From Desulfuromonas versatilis (GTDB lineage: Bacteria > Desulfobacterota > Desulfuromonadia > Desulfuromonadales > NIT-T3), in contig NZ_AP024355.1 in NCBI RefSeq assembly GCF_019704135.1, positions 3,851,034-3,915,033 of the forward strand: a stretch of 64,000 bases of DNA. Direction: 5' to 3'. Both the position numbers and the translations under genes were made by a program. Within the stretch, counting starts at the first letter, position 1. Each line of letters opens with the position of its first letter. The notes below the pieces were generated by a model. The model saw only the letters and a program-made list of their open reading frames with translations, was not told where the DNA came from and did no database searches. Shown here one piece after another: positions 29,885-40,104 of this stretch.

Positions 29885-31225
29885 TCAAGGGCTGGAGGCT
29901 GGCCCGCCCGGCGGGGCTTTTTTCAAAACCATCGCCTGGGGCCGGACCAGGTAGCCGATGGACAGGAACCGGCCGAAGATGTAGGCCATGGCCGCCCCGG
30001 TCATACCAGAGAGCCCGGAGTATGCCACGACCAGCCCCAGAAGTAAAAAGATTGCGGCCGCCTCGATGGCGGTGGCGACGGTGATGGGGCCGGTGAGCCG
30101 CCCGACCATGAGGATCGAGCGCTGGAAGCTGATCCAGACCGTCAACGCCGGAATGATCGCCATGATCATCAGCGGGGTGGTGGCGAAGGCGGCAAGCTCC
30201 GGGGTCAGCCCCGACACCCCCACGAACCAGACGTCCGCCAGGGGGGTGAAGGCGATCAGGGCCAGCACCGCCGTTGCCGCCGCGGCCACCCGCACGGCAA
30301 AATCCCGGAGCATCCGGTAGTGCTCGAAATTCTTTCCGACCAGGGCCAGCGCCACCTCCTGAAAGGAAAGACCGATGGCCCGGAAGACGAAGGTCAGCCC
30401 GTAGATGACCGGCATGACCGCCAGCGATTCGACAGGAAAAGCCCCTCGCCCGAGAAAGAAGGTCACCATGGGATGGACGCTCAGGCCGATGAAGGGGGTC
30501 AGGGCCAGGGGCAGGTAGAAGCGCCCGATCTCCCGGTAGCCCATGGGCTCGGCATCGGCATCGACCGGCGCGGCCAGGGCGTCGGCGATGGCCCCCGCGG
30601 CCATGTAGCGGGTCAGCAAGGCCTCTGCGGTCACCCCCGCCGAAAGGGCCAGGGCGCCGACGCAGGCTCCGGGGATGGCGGCGAAGCGGTAGAGGGCCAG
30701 GGCGGTGGCCGCCATGGCCACGACCCGCACGCTGGTGGCGACGGCCACCCGGCGGGTCTTGTGGCCGCGGATCAGCACCCCCTGGTAGAAGCGGCGAAAA
30801 CCGATGGCCGCCGGCCAGGGGAGCAGCAGCACCAGCGACAAGTGGGTGAGCCGCGCCACCTCGGGGGTCAGCCCGATGAGCCGCCGCCCCACCAGGTCGA
30901 AGACCGGCGGCACCACCAAAAGCGCCAGCGCCGCCGTCACCCCCAGGTTGAGGAAAGTGGAGAAATTGCGCAGCCGCCGGTAGGAATCGGCGTCCCTTAC
31001 CAGGGTGGCGGCGGCGCTCATCAGCATGATGATGGGCGACTCGGCCACCAGCCCGAAGGCATAGGCCACCCCGTAGGCCGCCAGGTTGTGCGCGGTATCG
31101 CCCATGCGGGCGATCACCGCCGCCAGAAACGGCCCCTCGATGGCCATCATCAGCCAGGTGGCGGCCAGCGGCGACCAGAAGCGGAAGATCTGGGCGTGGG
31201 TAAGCTGGGCGGGAGGTTGGTTCAT
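29885..31225 (-). CDS. MOP/MATE-like polytopic membrane protein
   Basis: Membrane protein of 446 residues with about 12 hydrophobic helices. The central segment LPWPAAIGFRRFYQGVLIRGHKTR recalls the ANKH-like branch of the MOP superfamily and is matched by the protein at 7979-9283. Translation beginning at the ATG at 31225 excludes the upstream region that overlaps the PRODH gene in another frame. The gene follows PRODH after 56 bases, so co-transcription is likely. The transported compound is unknown. Confidence 0.7.
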   Translation of the reverse strand: MNQPPAQLTHAQIFRFWSPLAATWLMMAIEGPFLAAVIARMGDTAHNLAAYGVAYAFGLVAESPIIMLMSAAATLVRDADSYRRLRNFSTFLNLGVTAALALLVVPPVFDLVGRRLIGLTPEVARLTHLSLVLLLPWPAAIGFRRFYQGVLIRGHKTRRVAVATSVRVVAMAATALALYRFAAIPGACVGALALSAGVTAEALLTRYMAAGAIADALAAPVDADAEPMGYREIGRFYLPLALTPFIGLSVHPMVTFFLGRGAFPVESLAVMPVIYGLTFVFRAIGLSFQEVALALVGKNFEHYRMLRDFAVRVAAAATAVLALIAFTPLADVWFVGVSGLTPELAAFATTPLMIMAIIPALTVWISFQRSILMVGRLTGPITVATAIEAAAIFLLLGLVVAYSGLSGMTGAAMAYIFGRFLSIGYLVRPQAMVLKKAPPGGPASSP

Positions 31226-31281
31226 CGGTTCGGAGCGCCTTGGGTTTTGCTTTTGACCTGCCCATCTCCCCCCGACAGGGG

Positions 31282-32190
31282 TCAGTAGCGCTTCAACCCC
31301 AGCATCTGCCTGAGGGCGTGCTGGGCGATCATGGGGTTTTCCTTGAGCCGGCGCCTGGAATAAGGGAGCCAGGATTCGCCGAAGGGGACGTAGACCCGCA
31401 GGCGGTGGCCGGCATCGACGATGATCCTGCGCAGCTCCTCGTCGACCCCGAGCAGCATCTGGAATTCGTAGTCCTCGCGCTTGAGGCCGTAGTTCTCGAT
31501 CAGGCGCAGCGCCTCGAAGACCAGCTTCTCGTCGTGGGTGGCGATGCCCACGTAGGCCTTGTTCTGGAACATCTTGTCCAGGCAGTGGACGAAGCTGCGG
31601 TTGATCACCGCGGGGTCCTTGTAGGCCGCGCTGCGCGGCTCGTTGTAGATCCCCTTGCAGAGCCGGAAATTCATCGGCTGATCGGAAAGCGACTCGATGT
31701 CGGCGGGGGTGCGCCGCAGGTAGGACTGCAGCACCACGCCGACCCGCCCGGGGAACTCTTCGCGCAGCCGGCGGTAGAAATCGATGGTGTCGTCGGTGCA
31801 GGAGATGTCCTCCATGTCGATGCGCACGAAGTTCTGGTACCGGTCGGCCAGGGCGACGATCTCGCGGATGTTGGCGAAGGCCTGCTGCTTGTCGAGCAGC
31901 AGCCCCATCTGGGTCGGTTTGAGCGAGAGGTTGGCGTCGAGTTTCTCGCGGTCGATGGCGTGCAGGATCTCCAGGCACTGCTCCTTGAAGCCGCGGGCCT
32001 GGTCGAGGGTGGTGATGAATTCGCCGAGCACGTCGATGGTGCTCATGATCCCCTGGCTGTTGAATTCCCGGGTGACGTTGACCGCGTCCTGGAGCTTCTC
32101 CCCGGCGATGTAGTCCCGGGCGAAGTAGCCCACCATGGGGCCGGGGATGTGCATGATGGTCTTGCTGACGAGCAGGTTGAAGAGCGACAT
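31282..32190 (-). CDS. Proline dehydrogenase (monofunctional PRODH)
   Basis: FAD-dependent enzyme that oxidises L-proline to pyrroline-5-carboxylate, passing electrons to the quinone pool. The TIM-barrel motifs are clear: VRIDMEDISC, GVVLQSYLRRT, FRLCKGIYNEP and GIATHDEKLV. The C-terminal substrate-binding signature YSRRRLKENP is intact. The length, 302 residues, is that of the monofunctional form rather than fused PutA. The ATG at 32190 is chosen because AGGTGA precedes it; a GTG three codons upstream overlaps that site. It follows pruA, which oxidises its product. Confidence 0.95.
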   Translation of the reverse strand: MSLFNLLVSKTIMHIPGPMVGYFARDYIAGEKLQDAVNVTREFNSQGIMSTIDVLGEFITTLDQARGFKEQCLEILHAIDREKLDANLSLKPTQMGLLLDKQQAFANIREIVALADRYQNFVRIDMEDISCTDDTIDFYRRLREEFPGRVGVVLQSYLRRTPADIESLSDQPMNFRLCKGIYNEPRSAAYKDPAVINRSFVHCLDKMFQNKAYVGIATHDEKLVFEALRLIENYGLKREDYEFQMLLGVDEELRRIIVDAGHRLRVYVPFGESWLPYSRRRLKENPMIAQHALRQMLGLKRY

Positions 32191-32233
32191 GGTGGTCACC
32201 TCGGGTAAGGGGCGGTCTCGGCTGGGGATCCTG

Positions 32234-32262
32234 GCTCCCCTCCCCCGCGGGGGGAGGGGAGC
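32234..32262. repeat. Perfect GC-rich palindrome between pruA and PRODH
   Basis: Arms of 13 bp (GCTCCCCTCCCCC) flank a 3-nt loop. There is no T tract, and it sits inside the probable operon. It belongs to the CCCTCCCC...GGGGAGGG class of extragenic palindromes also seen at 42576 and 50260. It may stabilise or attenuate the mRNA. Confidence 0.7.
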
Positions 32263-32274
32263 ATCACGGCTGCC

Positions 32275-33918
<1,644 letters not shown>

Positions 33919-34075
33919 GGTTCACCTCTTTGATGGCGGGTTTCACCTCTCCCGGCCGGCGGTGAAGCCACCGGCAAGGTTAAGTGATTTATATGATATA
34001 CCTGCCGCGGTGCGCTTCGCAATTGGCCACCCGGGCAGGCGGGGCGATGGTTCTGCCGACAGCTGGGAATTAAGA

Positions 34076-34090
34076 GCAAAGGCGATGCCA
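34076..34090 (-). promoter_or_regulatory. Sigma-54 promoter of the pruA-PRODH operon
   Basis: Read on the minus strand the site is TGGCAT-CGCCT-TTGC, matching the -24/-12 consensus with exact spacing. The predicted start near 34064 leaves a leader of about 146 nt before pruA. A sigma-54 activator gene lies immediately upstream on the same strand. The rest of the 424-bp gap (33919-34342) shows no gene. Confidence 0.8.
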
Positions 34091-34289
34091 AATGCCGTTT
34101 TGCCCCCTGAAGGGCCCTCGCCGCAGGCCACGGCGGCACCCGTTCCCGCCTGGGCCGCACCTGCGTTTGAAAGGGCCGGCGGGCAGCGGCCGGGCGGGCC
34201 TCGGCCGGAGACTGCCCGGGAGGGGAATTTCAGCGTCCGGATTTCCCAACATCGAAAACCAGTTTACCAGAAGCAAACCGACGGCCAAA

Positions 34290-34309
34290 TTTATTCACTT
34301 TTGAATAAA
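34290..34309. promoter_or_regulatory. Palindrome TTTATTCA-N4-TGAATAAA, candidate activator site
   Basis: Perfect 8-bp arms (34290-34297 and 34302-34309) lie about 200 bp upstream of the -24 box of the pruA promoter, a typical enhancer distance. The AT-rich word stands out in GC-rich DNA. ATTCA/TGAAT half-sites recur next to the promoter of the activator gene (36128-36141), which fits binding by that activator. Confidence 0.55.
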
Positions 34310-34342
34310 CAGTCTGCGAGCGGGGAGGCGTCGGGAAGAGGA

Positions 34343-36073
34343 TCAGGAGATGCCGTACTTCTTGAGTTTACGGGCGATGGTGGGCTGGCTGACGCCCAGG
34401 GCCGCGGCGATTTCGTCCTGGTTTCTGGCGCGGCCGGCCGCCTTGACCAGCACCGCGCGCTCGGCGCTCTCGATGATCTGGTTCAGCGACATCTGCTCGG
34501 GCCAGTCCGGCGGCAGCGGGCCTTCCAGGGCGGCCCGCTTGATGATGTTGCCCGGCAAATCGGGCAGGTCGATGATCTCGGTTTCGGACATGACCACCAG
34601 GCGTTCGCAGAGGTTCATCAGTTCGCGGACGTTGCCCGGGTAATGATAGCTGAGCAGGGCATCGGAGGCGGCCCGGGTAAGCCGCTTGATGATGCCGGCC
34701 CGGGCGCCGAACAGCTCGAGGTAGTGGCGCGCCAGCGGCAGGATGCAGTCGCGGCGCTCGCGAAGTGCCGGAACGTGCAGGGGGATGACGTTGAGGCGGT
34801 AGAACAGGTCGAAGCGAAACGCCCCCTGCTCCACCATCTCTTCGAGGTTGCGGTGGGTGGCGGCGAGGATGCGCACATCGACCTTTTTGCTCTTGGTAGC
34901 GCCTAGCCGGGTGATGCGCCCGTCCTCGAGAAAGCGCAGCAGCTTGACCTGCGAGGAGAGCGGCAGCTCGGCGATCTCGTCGAGGAACAGGATGCCGCCG
35001 TCGGCCAGTTCGAAATGCCCGGGCTTGCCCCCGGCCTGGGCGCCGGTAAAGGCCCCCTTTTCGTAGCCGAACAGTTCCGACTCGATGAGGGATTCGGGGA
35101 TCGCACCGCAGTTGATCTTGATCAGCGGCTTTTCGGCGCGCCGGGAATTCTTGTGGATCAGGTCGGCGATCAGGCCCTTGCCGACCCCCGACTCCCCGGT
35201 GAGCAGCACCGAGGAGTCGGCGCTGCTCACCTTGAGGGCCTGGCGCAGCGCCTTGATGATGCTCGGGCTCTTGGCGATGATCGGGTTCGCTTCCAGCTCC
35301 AGTTGCTGCATCTCCAGCATCTGATGCCGGATCTGGTCCTTGAGCGCCTGCTGCTCCTCGAGCTGGCGCTGCAGCCGGTCCATCTCGGTGATGTCGCGTT
35401 CGCTGACCACCACCCGCGCCAGCCGCCCCTGCTCGTCGAACACCGGCGTCCCGGTGGAGATCAGCTTGCGGTTGTTGTGGTTGTGCTGCAGCAGGCTGAC
35501 CACCCTGCGCTCGCGAATCGCCTCGAGCGCCGCGGAGCGGTCGACGAAGCCGCGGCTGATCAGCTCGTCCATCCTGCGCCCCACCACCTCGTCGGCGCTG
35601 ATCTTGTTGATCCGCTCGCTGGCCGGGTTGATGCGGATCACGGTCCCCTCGGCATCGCAGATCCACAGCCCGTCGGAGGACGAATCGATGATGGCGTCCA
35701 GTTCGCCAAGCGCCTGGTCCATGCCGTGGCTGGCGAGCAGCAGGCACAACCAGGCCCCGGGGGCCGAGTCGGAACCGATGGGGCTCAGCCAGGCCAGGTA
35801 GCTGGCGCCGCCCACCTCCACCGGCGCCAGGCGCCGGCCGCCGGCCGCCATGGCGCTGCGGATGTCGGGCCACAGCTCGGGCAGCAGGCTGTCGATTGCC
35901 GCCTCGGGTCCCGCCCCGGCCACCTCGGCAAACAGGCCCGTGGCGAGCAGGCTCCGGCCCTCGGCATCGACGACCAGCGCCCCTTCGCCGGCAGCCTCGA
36001 CCACCGCGGCCATCAGCTCGGCGGCGGCCGGCAGCCCTGGCGGCATTCTGTTCGGGATATTATTTTGTGGCAT
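34343..36073 (-). CDS. PAS-AAA-HTH sigma-54 activator, probable regulator of proline catabolism
   Basis: Enhancer-binding protein of 576 residues. A weak sensory region (about 10-120) is followed by a PAS domain (about 120-245) and a short coiled coil. The AAA+ domain (about 255-490) has Walker A GESGVGKG, the GAFTGA loop and [12 protein letters not shown]-terminal TyrR/HTH_8-like helix-turn-helix ([24 protein letters not shown]) follows. There is no receiver, so it probably senses a ligand directly, as RocR-like activators of arginine/proline catabolism do. The ATG at 36073 is chosen; a TTG at 36115 overlaps the -10 box. Its gene lies directly upstream of the pruA promoter. Confidence 0.92.
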   Translation of the reverse strand: MPQNNIPNRMPPGLPAAAELMAAVVEAAGEGALVVDAEGRSLLATGLFAEVAGAGPEAAIDSLLPELWPDIRSAMAAGGRRLAPVEVGGASYLAWLSPIGSDSAPGAWLCLLLASHGMDQALGELDAIIDSSSDGLWICDAEGTVIRINPASERINKISADEVVGRRMDELISRGFVDRSAALEAIRERRVVSLLQHNHNNRKLISTGTPVFDEQGRLARVVVSERDITEMDRLQRQLEEQQALKDQIRHQMLEMQQLELEANPIIAKSPSIIKALRQALKVSSADSSVLLTGESGVGKGLIADLIHKNSRRAEKPLIKINCGAIPESLIESELFGYEKGAFTGAQAGGKPGHFELADGGILFLDEIAELPLSSQVKLLRFLEDGRITRLGATKSKKVDVRILAATHRNLEEMVEQGAFRFDLFYRLNVIPLHVPALRERRDCILPLARHYLELFGARAGIIKRLTRAASDALLSYHYPGNVRELMNLCERLVVMSETEIIDLPDLPGNIIKRAALEGPLPPDWPEQMSLNQIIESAERAVLVKAAGRARNQDEIAAALGVSQPTIARKLKKYGIS

Positions 36074-36114
36074 TTCGCTGGCCCGGCTCCTGTCGGGATG
36101 GATGAAGAATTGCA

Positions 36115-36149
36115 ATTATACAGGAGTGAATGGCAATATTCAATATTGC
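36115..36149 (-). promoter_or_regulatory. Sigma-70 promoter of the activator gene, -35 inside a palindrome
   Basis: On the minus strand TTGAAT (36138-36143) and TATAAT (36115-36120) are separated by 17 bp. The perfect 17-bp palindrome GCAATATT-C-AATATTGC (36133-36149) covers the -35 box, suggesting repression at this promoter, perhaps autoregulation. The 36150-36376 remainder shows only a ribosome site for the next gene and a weak -24/-12-like word. Confidence 0.65.
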
Positions 36150-36376
36150 ATAAGGATCCACCGGGACACGCTGCGCCGCACCGCCGACTTCGCGCCCTCC
36201 AAAGCGGCCTGGATCAGGGATGGGTGCCCGCAACAGGCTGTTATTTCAGCACCCCCAGGCCGCTCCCGCCTCCCTGCCGGCCAGGTCCTGGCTAAAGCGG
36301 GAATAAAGTCCAACCTTGGCCCGGTTGGTGCAGAGCCGCCGGTAAATGCCAATCACTCAATGACGAGGTAAACAGC

Positions 36377-36664
36377 ATGGGTCCAGACCAGATTCAGTCG
36401 CTTGTCCATGAAGACCAGTCCCTGCAGGTAGGGTCCGAGGTCACCGCCTATTGGACGGCGGCGGGTTTCACTTATCACGCCCGGGCCAGGGTCGCCGCGC
36501 TCACCCGCAAACGGGTCAGCGTCGTGCTGCTGGAAAACGCCGGTCGCCACGGCGAGTATCCGCTGGGCCGCACCATCGAACTGCCCCGCATCGCCGATTC
36601 CAGCGATTGGTCTTCCGAGTCCTGCGTCCGCATGTGGCGGGAACCGGCACGGATTTACGGCTGA
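36377..36664 (+). CDS. Small conserved-looking protein of unknown function
   Basis: Cytoplasmic protein of 95 residues, mixed beta/alpha, without signal or membrane segment. Segments such as VGSEVTAYWTAAGFTYHARARV and KRVSVVLLENAGRHGEYP look like a small beta-barrel, possibly SH3- or PilZ-like, but no decisive motif is visible. A strong GACGAGG ribosome site and a perfect terminator right behind it support a real gene. It is divergent from the sigma-54 activator gene. I cannot assign a function. Confidence 0.65.
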   Translation: MGPDQIQSLVHEDQSLQVGSEVTAYWTAAGFTYHARARVAALTRKRVSVVLLENAGRHGEYPLGRTIELPRIADSSDWSSESCVRMWREPARIYG

Positions 36665-36682
36665 TTTCTTTCAGGTTGCTTA

Positions 36683-36726
36683 AACGGCAAAGGGCCGGTC
36701 GTGATGACCGGCCCTTTGCCGTTTTT
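36683..36726 (+). terminator. Strong rho-independent terminator
   Basis: A perfect 18-bp stem (36683-36700 with 36706-36723) has a 5-nt loop and is followed by TTT. It ends the small gene at 36377. A second near-palindrome centred on GGATCC (about 36750-36775) may end proC from the other side. Confidence 0.9.
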
Positions 36727-36801
36727 ATCGGCCGCTTTTTATCAGACCGATCGGACGGATCCGTCGGATCGGACGCAGCCGAGGCAGAAGCCCTCTCAGA
36801 A

Positions 36802-37614
36802 CTACTTCTGACCAAGCTCCCGTGAGCGCCTTGAGGCCGCCGAGACCGCTTCCATCAGCGTGGCGCGCAGGCCGCGCTCCTCGAGCACCCGCACCGCGGC
36901 GATGGTCGTCCCGCCGGGGGAGCAGACCTGGTCACGCAGCAGCGCGGGGTGCTCCCTGGTCTCCTTGGCGAGCAGGGCCGAGCCGAGCACGGTCTGCACC
37001 GCCAGAGCCAGGGCCACATCCTTGCGCAGCCCCTCCTGCACCCCGCCGTCGGCGAGGGCCTCGATGACCGTGAACACGTAGCCGGGCCCCGACCCGGAGA
37101 GGCCGGTCACCGCATCCATCTGGCTCTCCTCCACCACCTGCACGATCCCCACCGACTCGAACAGCTTGCGCGCGACCTGCAGATCGTCCTTGGTGGCGAA
37201 CCGGCCGCGGCACAGGGCCGTGGCTCCCATGCCGACCAGGGCCGGGGTGTTGGGCATGGCGCGAACCACCCGGGGCGAATCGTTCAAAAACTTCTCCAGG
37301 CTGGCGGTGGATACCCCGGCGGCGATGGAGATGAGAATCTTATCCTTGGTGAACGCGCCGCTGATCTCGCCGAGCACCTCCTCGGCGATCTGCGGTTTGA
37401 CGGCCAGAAAGATGGTGTCGCAGGCCTTGACCAGCGAGGCGTTGTCCTCCTCGGCCCTGACCCCGTAGGCTTCCACCACGTGATCCCGGCGCTGTTCGTT
37501 GGGCTCCGAGACGTGAATTTCCGAAATGGGCAGCCCGGCCTTGATCACCCCCTTGATGAAGGCCTCGGCCATGTTGCCGCCACCGATAAATCCGATTTTT
37601 CCCACTGATTCCAT
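36802..37614 (-). CDS. proC: Pyrroline-5-carboxylate reductase
   Basis: NAD(P)H-dependent enzyme for the last step of proline synthesis. It has the Rossmann motif IGFIGGGNMAEA at the N terminus, then FLAVKPQ, VRAMPNTPA and VTGLSGSGPGYVF. The C-terminal signature region includes QVCSPGGTTIAAV. At 270 residues it is normal length. The ATG at 37614 follows AAGGA and starts the conserved N terminus; in-frame codons upstream are not needed. It lies divergent to the polyamine operon and 3 kb from the proline-catabolism genes. Confidence 0.96.
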   Translation of the reverse strand: MESVGKIGFIGGGNMAEAFIKGVIKAGLPISEIHVSEPNEQRRDHVVEAYGVRAEEDNASLVKACDTIFLAVKPQIAEEVLGEISGAFTKDKILISIAAGVSTASLEKFLNDSPRVVRAMPNTPALVGMGATALCRGRFATKDDLQVARKLFESVGIVQVVEESQMDAVTGLSGSGPGYVFTVIEALADGGVQEGLRKDVALALAVQTVLGSALLAKETREHPALLRDQVCSPGGTTIAAVRVLEERGLRATLMEAVSAASRRSRELGQK

Positions 37615-37698
37615 GCTGGTGATCCTTTCCGTAACTGCAGGCTCCATCCGGCCCCGGCATGGCTGCCCGGCGGCAGCCGCCCGGCCGGAAGTTTTCCT

Positions 37699-37727
37699 AG
37701 TAAATAGAAAAGATTAACCCCTGTCAA
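37699..37727 (-). promoter_or_regulatory. Sigma-70 promoter of proC
   Basis: On the minus strand TTGACA (37722-37727), 17 bp, TTTACT (37699-37704). The -35 box is perfect and the -10 box moderate. It is back to back with the promoter at 37769. Confidence 0.6.
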
Positions 37728-37768
37728 GTGCGGCGAAATCCGGGGCGGGTTCGGTCCTAAAAAAATGA

Positions 37769-37797
37769 TTGACAGGGGGGCTGAACCGGAGTATAAA
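37769..37797 (+). promoter_or_regulatory. Sigma-70 promoter of the regulator-speDEA genes
   Basis: TTGACA (37769-37774), exactly 17 bp, TATAAA (37792-37797) is close to consensus. Transcription would start near 37805, leaving about 90 nt before the regulator gene, filled by the operator array. Confidence 0.8.
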
Positions 37798-37828
37798 TCC
37801 GCCCCGTTCCAACAAGCCACTAAACAGC

Positions 37829-37882
37829 AAGTTTAAAAATGGTAAACTTGGCTTCTGACATTTGGTTTACCATTGCTAAACC
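37829..37882 (+). promoter_or_regulatory. Operator array GTTTA-N7-TAAAC, twice
   Basis: AAGTTTA-N7-TAAACTT (37829-37849) and GGTTTA-N7-TAAACC (37864-37882) share the same architecture, with centres 34 bp apart. An extra TAAAC half-site lies at 37821-37825. The array is downstream of the predicted start and upstream of the XRE gene, which fits autorepression by roadblock. Confidence 0.7.
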
Positions 37883-37894
37883 CTGGAGAGACTC

Positions 37895-38437
37895 GTGAAA
37901 ATCGGGGAGAAACTCAAAAAGCTGCGCCTGTCCAACTCGCTCACCCAGGAGGAACTGGCCAGCCGGGCCGACCTGACCAAGGGATATATCTCCCAGTTGG
38001 AGAACGACGCGACCTCCCCTTCGATCAGCACCCTCAAGGATCTGCTCGACGTGCTGGGGGTATCGATTTCCGAATTTTTCGCCCAGAGTCCGGAGCTCGA
38101 GGTGGTGTTCGGCGAACAGCGCCGGGTGGTGGCTTCGGAGGAAGGTGGGCTGAAGGTCGAGCTGCTGGTCCCGGGGGCGCAGAACCGCACCATGGACCCG
38201 GCCCTGGTGACCCTGCTTCCCGGCGAGGCGATGGACGAGCAGCCCTTTCACGAGGGCGAGGAGTTCGGCTTCGTGCTGGCCGGGCGCGTCGAACTGATCC
38301 TCGACGGCAAGAGCCACCTGGTGCGCCGGGACGAGTGCTTCTATTTCCCCTCGGACCGCCGCCACCAGGTGCGCAACCCCGGCAAGACCCCGGCGAGGAT
38401 CCTCTGGGTGGTCTCGCCGCCGACGTTTTTCTGTTAG
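37895..38437 (+). CDS. XRE-cupin transcriptional regulator of polyamine genes
   Basis: Regulator of 180 residues with an N-terminal Cro/C1-type helix-turn-helix (about 5-60; [22 protein letters not shown]) and a C-terminal cupin (about 105-175; [16 protein letters not shown]). The PuuR-like layout is typical of regulators that sense polyamines or amino acids through the cupin. speD follows 52 bases later, then speE and speA. The operator array in its own leader suggests autoregulation and control of the operon. The effector is inferred, not shown. Confidence 0.9.
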   Translation: MKIGEKLKKLRLSNSLTQEELASRADLTKGYISQLENDATSPSISTLKDLLDVLGVSISEFFAQSPELEVVFGEQRRVVASEEGGLKVELLVPGAQNRTMDPALVTLLPGEAMDEQPFHEGEEFGFVLAGRVELILDGKSHLVRRDECFYFPSDRRHQVRNPGKTPARILWVVSPPTFFC

Positions 38438-38489
38438 AAACAGTATCCAGGAGTCTGGATTCTTCTTTTTTCAAGAAAGGAACCAAGCC

Positions 38490-38888
38490 ATGAAATCTCT
38501 CGGTCAGCAGATTGTCGCCGAATTCTACGAGTGCGATTGCGAAGTTCTCAACGATCCCCAACAAATCGAGGAGATCATGTGCGACGCGGCCCTGGCCGCC
38601 GGCGCCACCATCGTCACCAAGACCTTCCACACCTTCAGCCCCCACGGGGTCTCCGGTGCGGTGATCATCGCCGAGAGCCACCTGGCCATCCACACCTGGC
38701 CCGAGTACGGCTACGCCGCCGTCGACCTGTTCACCTGCGGCGACACAGTGCAGCCCGAAGTGGCCTACCGGGTGCTGAAGGAGGGGATGAAATCCCGCCG
38801 CGCCTCGACCATGGAGATGAAGCGCGGCCAGCTCGAGGTGGTCGGCGAGCTGACCCACAAGCCGGTGGAACTGAAGCAGGCGGTCTGA
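38490..38888 (+). CDS. speD: S-adenosylmethionine decarboxylase proenzyme
   Basis: Pyruvoyl enzyme that makes the aminopropyl donor for spermidine. It is 132 residues, the short bacterial class, which works as a dimer. Self-cleavage is expected at the Glu-Ser bond in [16 protein letters not shown], with the catalytic histidine and cysteine (DLFTCG) following. The AAGGAACC region provides a ribosome site. It sits between the regulator and speE, with a repeat element separating it from speE. Confidence 0.95.
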   Translation: MKSLGQQIVAEFYECDCEVLNDPQQIEEIMCDAALAAGATIVTKTFHTFSPHGVSGAVIIAESHLAIHTWPEYGYAAVDLFTCGDTVQPEVAYRVLKEGMKSRRASTMEMKRGQLEVVGELTHKPVELKQAV

Positions 38889-38995
38889 CCAGGGCTTGGT
38901 CATTCGGCTATTTACTGGTAAGGTTAGACGGTGGTTTCGGGTTGAGGTTGTTTTTCCAGCGAAACCAGATTAACCACCCGCTCGCGATGCTCGCT

Positions 38996-39070
38996 GAGGG
39001 ACACGAAGCGCACGAAGAAAGGCCAAGGACCTTTTATCGTTTCACTTCGTGTTCTTCGTGACCTTCGCGG
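38996..39070. repeat. Extragenic palindrome of the CACGAAG family
   Basis: The left arm has repeated (G)ACACGAAG / GCACGAAG words. The right arm (39043-39070) carries CTTCGTGTTCTTCGTGACC. The arms pair into a long hairpin. A better-conserved copy is at 42040-42116. This copy lies between speD and speE. Confidence 0.75.
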
Positions 39071-39126
39071 TGCATATACAATATAGATCGGTGGGCAAAT
39101 CCCACCCTGCGATCCAGGAGTTTGTC

Positions 39127-39975
39127 ATGGACCTGTGGTACACCGAAAAGCACAGCGAAAACGTCGGCATCACCATGAAGGTGAGCAAAACCCTCTTTTC
39201 CGGCCAGAGCGAGTTCCAGGCGCTCGAGATCGTCGACACCCTGGAGTACGGGCGGATGATGCTGCTCGACGGGCTGGTCATGGTCACCGAGCGCGACGAG
39301 TTCGTCTATCACGACATGATCACCCACCCGGCGCTGTTCACCCACCCCAACCCGAAGAAGGTGCTGGTGATCGGCGGCGGCGACGGCGGCACCATCCGCG
39401 AGATCATGAAGCACAAGGGGGTCGAGCTGGCGGTGCTCTGCGAGATCGACGGGCTGGTCATCGACAAGTCCATCGAGCTGCTCCCCTCCATGGCCTGCGA
39501 GATCGACGGCAGCAACCCCCGGGTCAAGCTGCACGTGGACGACGGCATCGCCTACATCCGCGACCACCAGGACGAGTTCGACCTGATCCTGGTCGACTCC
39601 ACCGACCCCATCGGCCCCGCCGAAGGGCTGTTCGAGGAGGACTTCTACCGCATGGTGTTCGGCGCCTTGAAGAAGGACGGGATCATGGTCGCCCAGAGCG
39701 AATCCCCCTTCTACCACGCCGACATCCAGAAGAGCATGTACAAGAACCTGCGGGCGGTCTTCCCCATCGTGGAGATGTACCAGGCGTTCATCCCCACCTA
39801 CCCCAGCGGCTTCTGGAGCTTCGCCTTCGCCAGCAAGCAGTACCACCCGGTCAGGGACTTCGACCGCGAGCGCGCCGCCAAGCGGGATTTCTACACCAAG
39901 TACTACAACGAAGACCTGCACCTGGGCGCTTTCATGCTGCCGACCTTCGCCAAGGAGAACATCGCGGAGAAATAA
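39127..39975 (+). CDS. speE: Spermidine synthase
   Basis: Aminopropyltransferase that joins putrescine and decarboxylated SAM. It is 282 residues with the nucleotide-binding motif VLVIGGGDGGTIRE, the acidic residues LCEIDGLVI, and the substrate motif LVDSTDPIGPAEGLF. The ATG at 39127 has AGGAG upstream and starts the typical DLWYTEKHSENVG N terminus. An in-frame ATG at 39049 is inside the repeat and is rejected. It works with speD and speA on either side. Confidence 0.96.
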   Translation: MDLWYTEKHSENVGITMKVSKTLFSGQSEFQALEIVDTLEYGRMMLLDGLVMVTERDEFVYHDMITHPALFTHPNPKKVLVIGGGDGGTIREIMKHKGVELAVLCEIDGLVIDKSIELLPSMACEIDGSNPRVKLHVDDGIAYIRDHQDEFDLILVDSTDPIGPAEGLFEEDFYRMVFGALKKDGIMVAQSESPFYHADIQKSMYKNLRAVFPIVEMYQAFIPTYPSGFWSFAFASKQYHPVRDFDRERAAKRDFYTKYYNEDLHLGAFMLPTFAKENIAEK

Positions 39976-39991
39976 TCGGGCGATAAAATCA

Positions 39992-40060
39992 AGGGCGAAC
40001 ACATAGGTTCGCCCCTACATCGGACCGATCCCGGTAGGGGCGAACCTGCGTGTTCGCCCT
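39992..40060. repeat. Extragenic palindrome of the GTAGGGGCGAAC family
   Basis: The 27-nt arms (39992-40018 and 40034-40060) match at 25 of 27 positions when one is reversed and complemented, with a 15-nt spacer. It is the same family as 6545-6619. It lies between speE and speA. Confidence 0.85.
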
Positions 40061-40104
40061 TGCCCCGTTTAAACCGCCCCTACCATCCCAGGAGAACCGC
40101 CTCG

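Noticed and set aside
31226-31978. N-terminal extension of the MOP-like protein into the PRODH gene
   Set aside because: The region codes for PRODH in another frame and has no membrane-protein character; the ATG at 31225 fits the family.
36317-36332. TGGCCC-N5-GTGC as a sigma-54 promoter of the 95-residue gene
   Set aside because: Spacing fits, but -24 and -12 words are both poor; it may be chance in GC-rich DNA.
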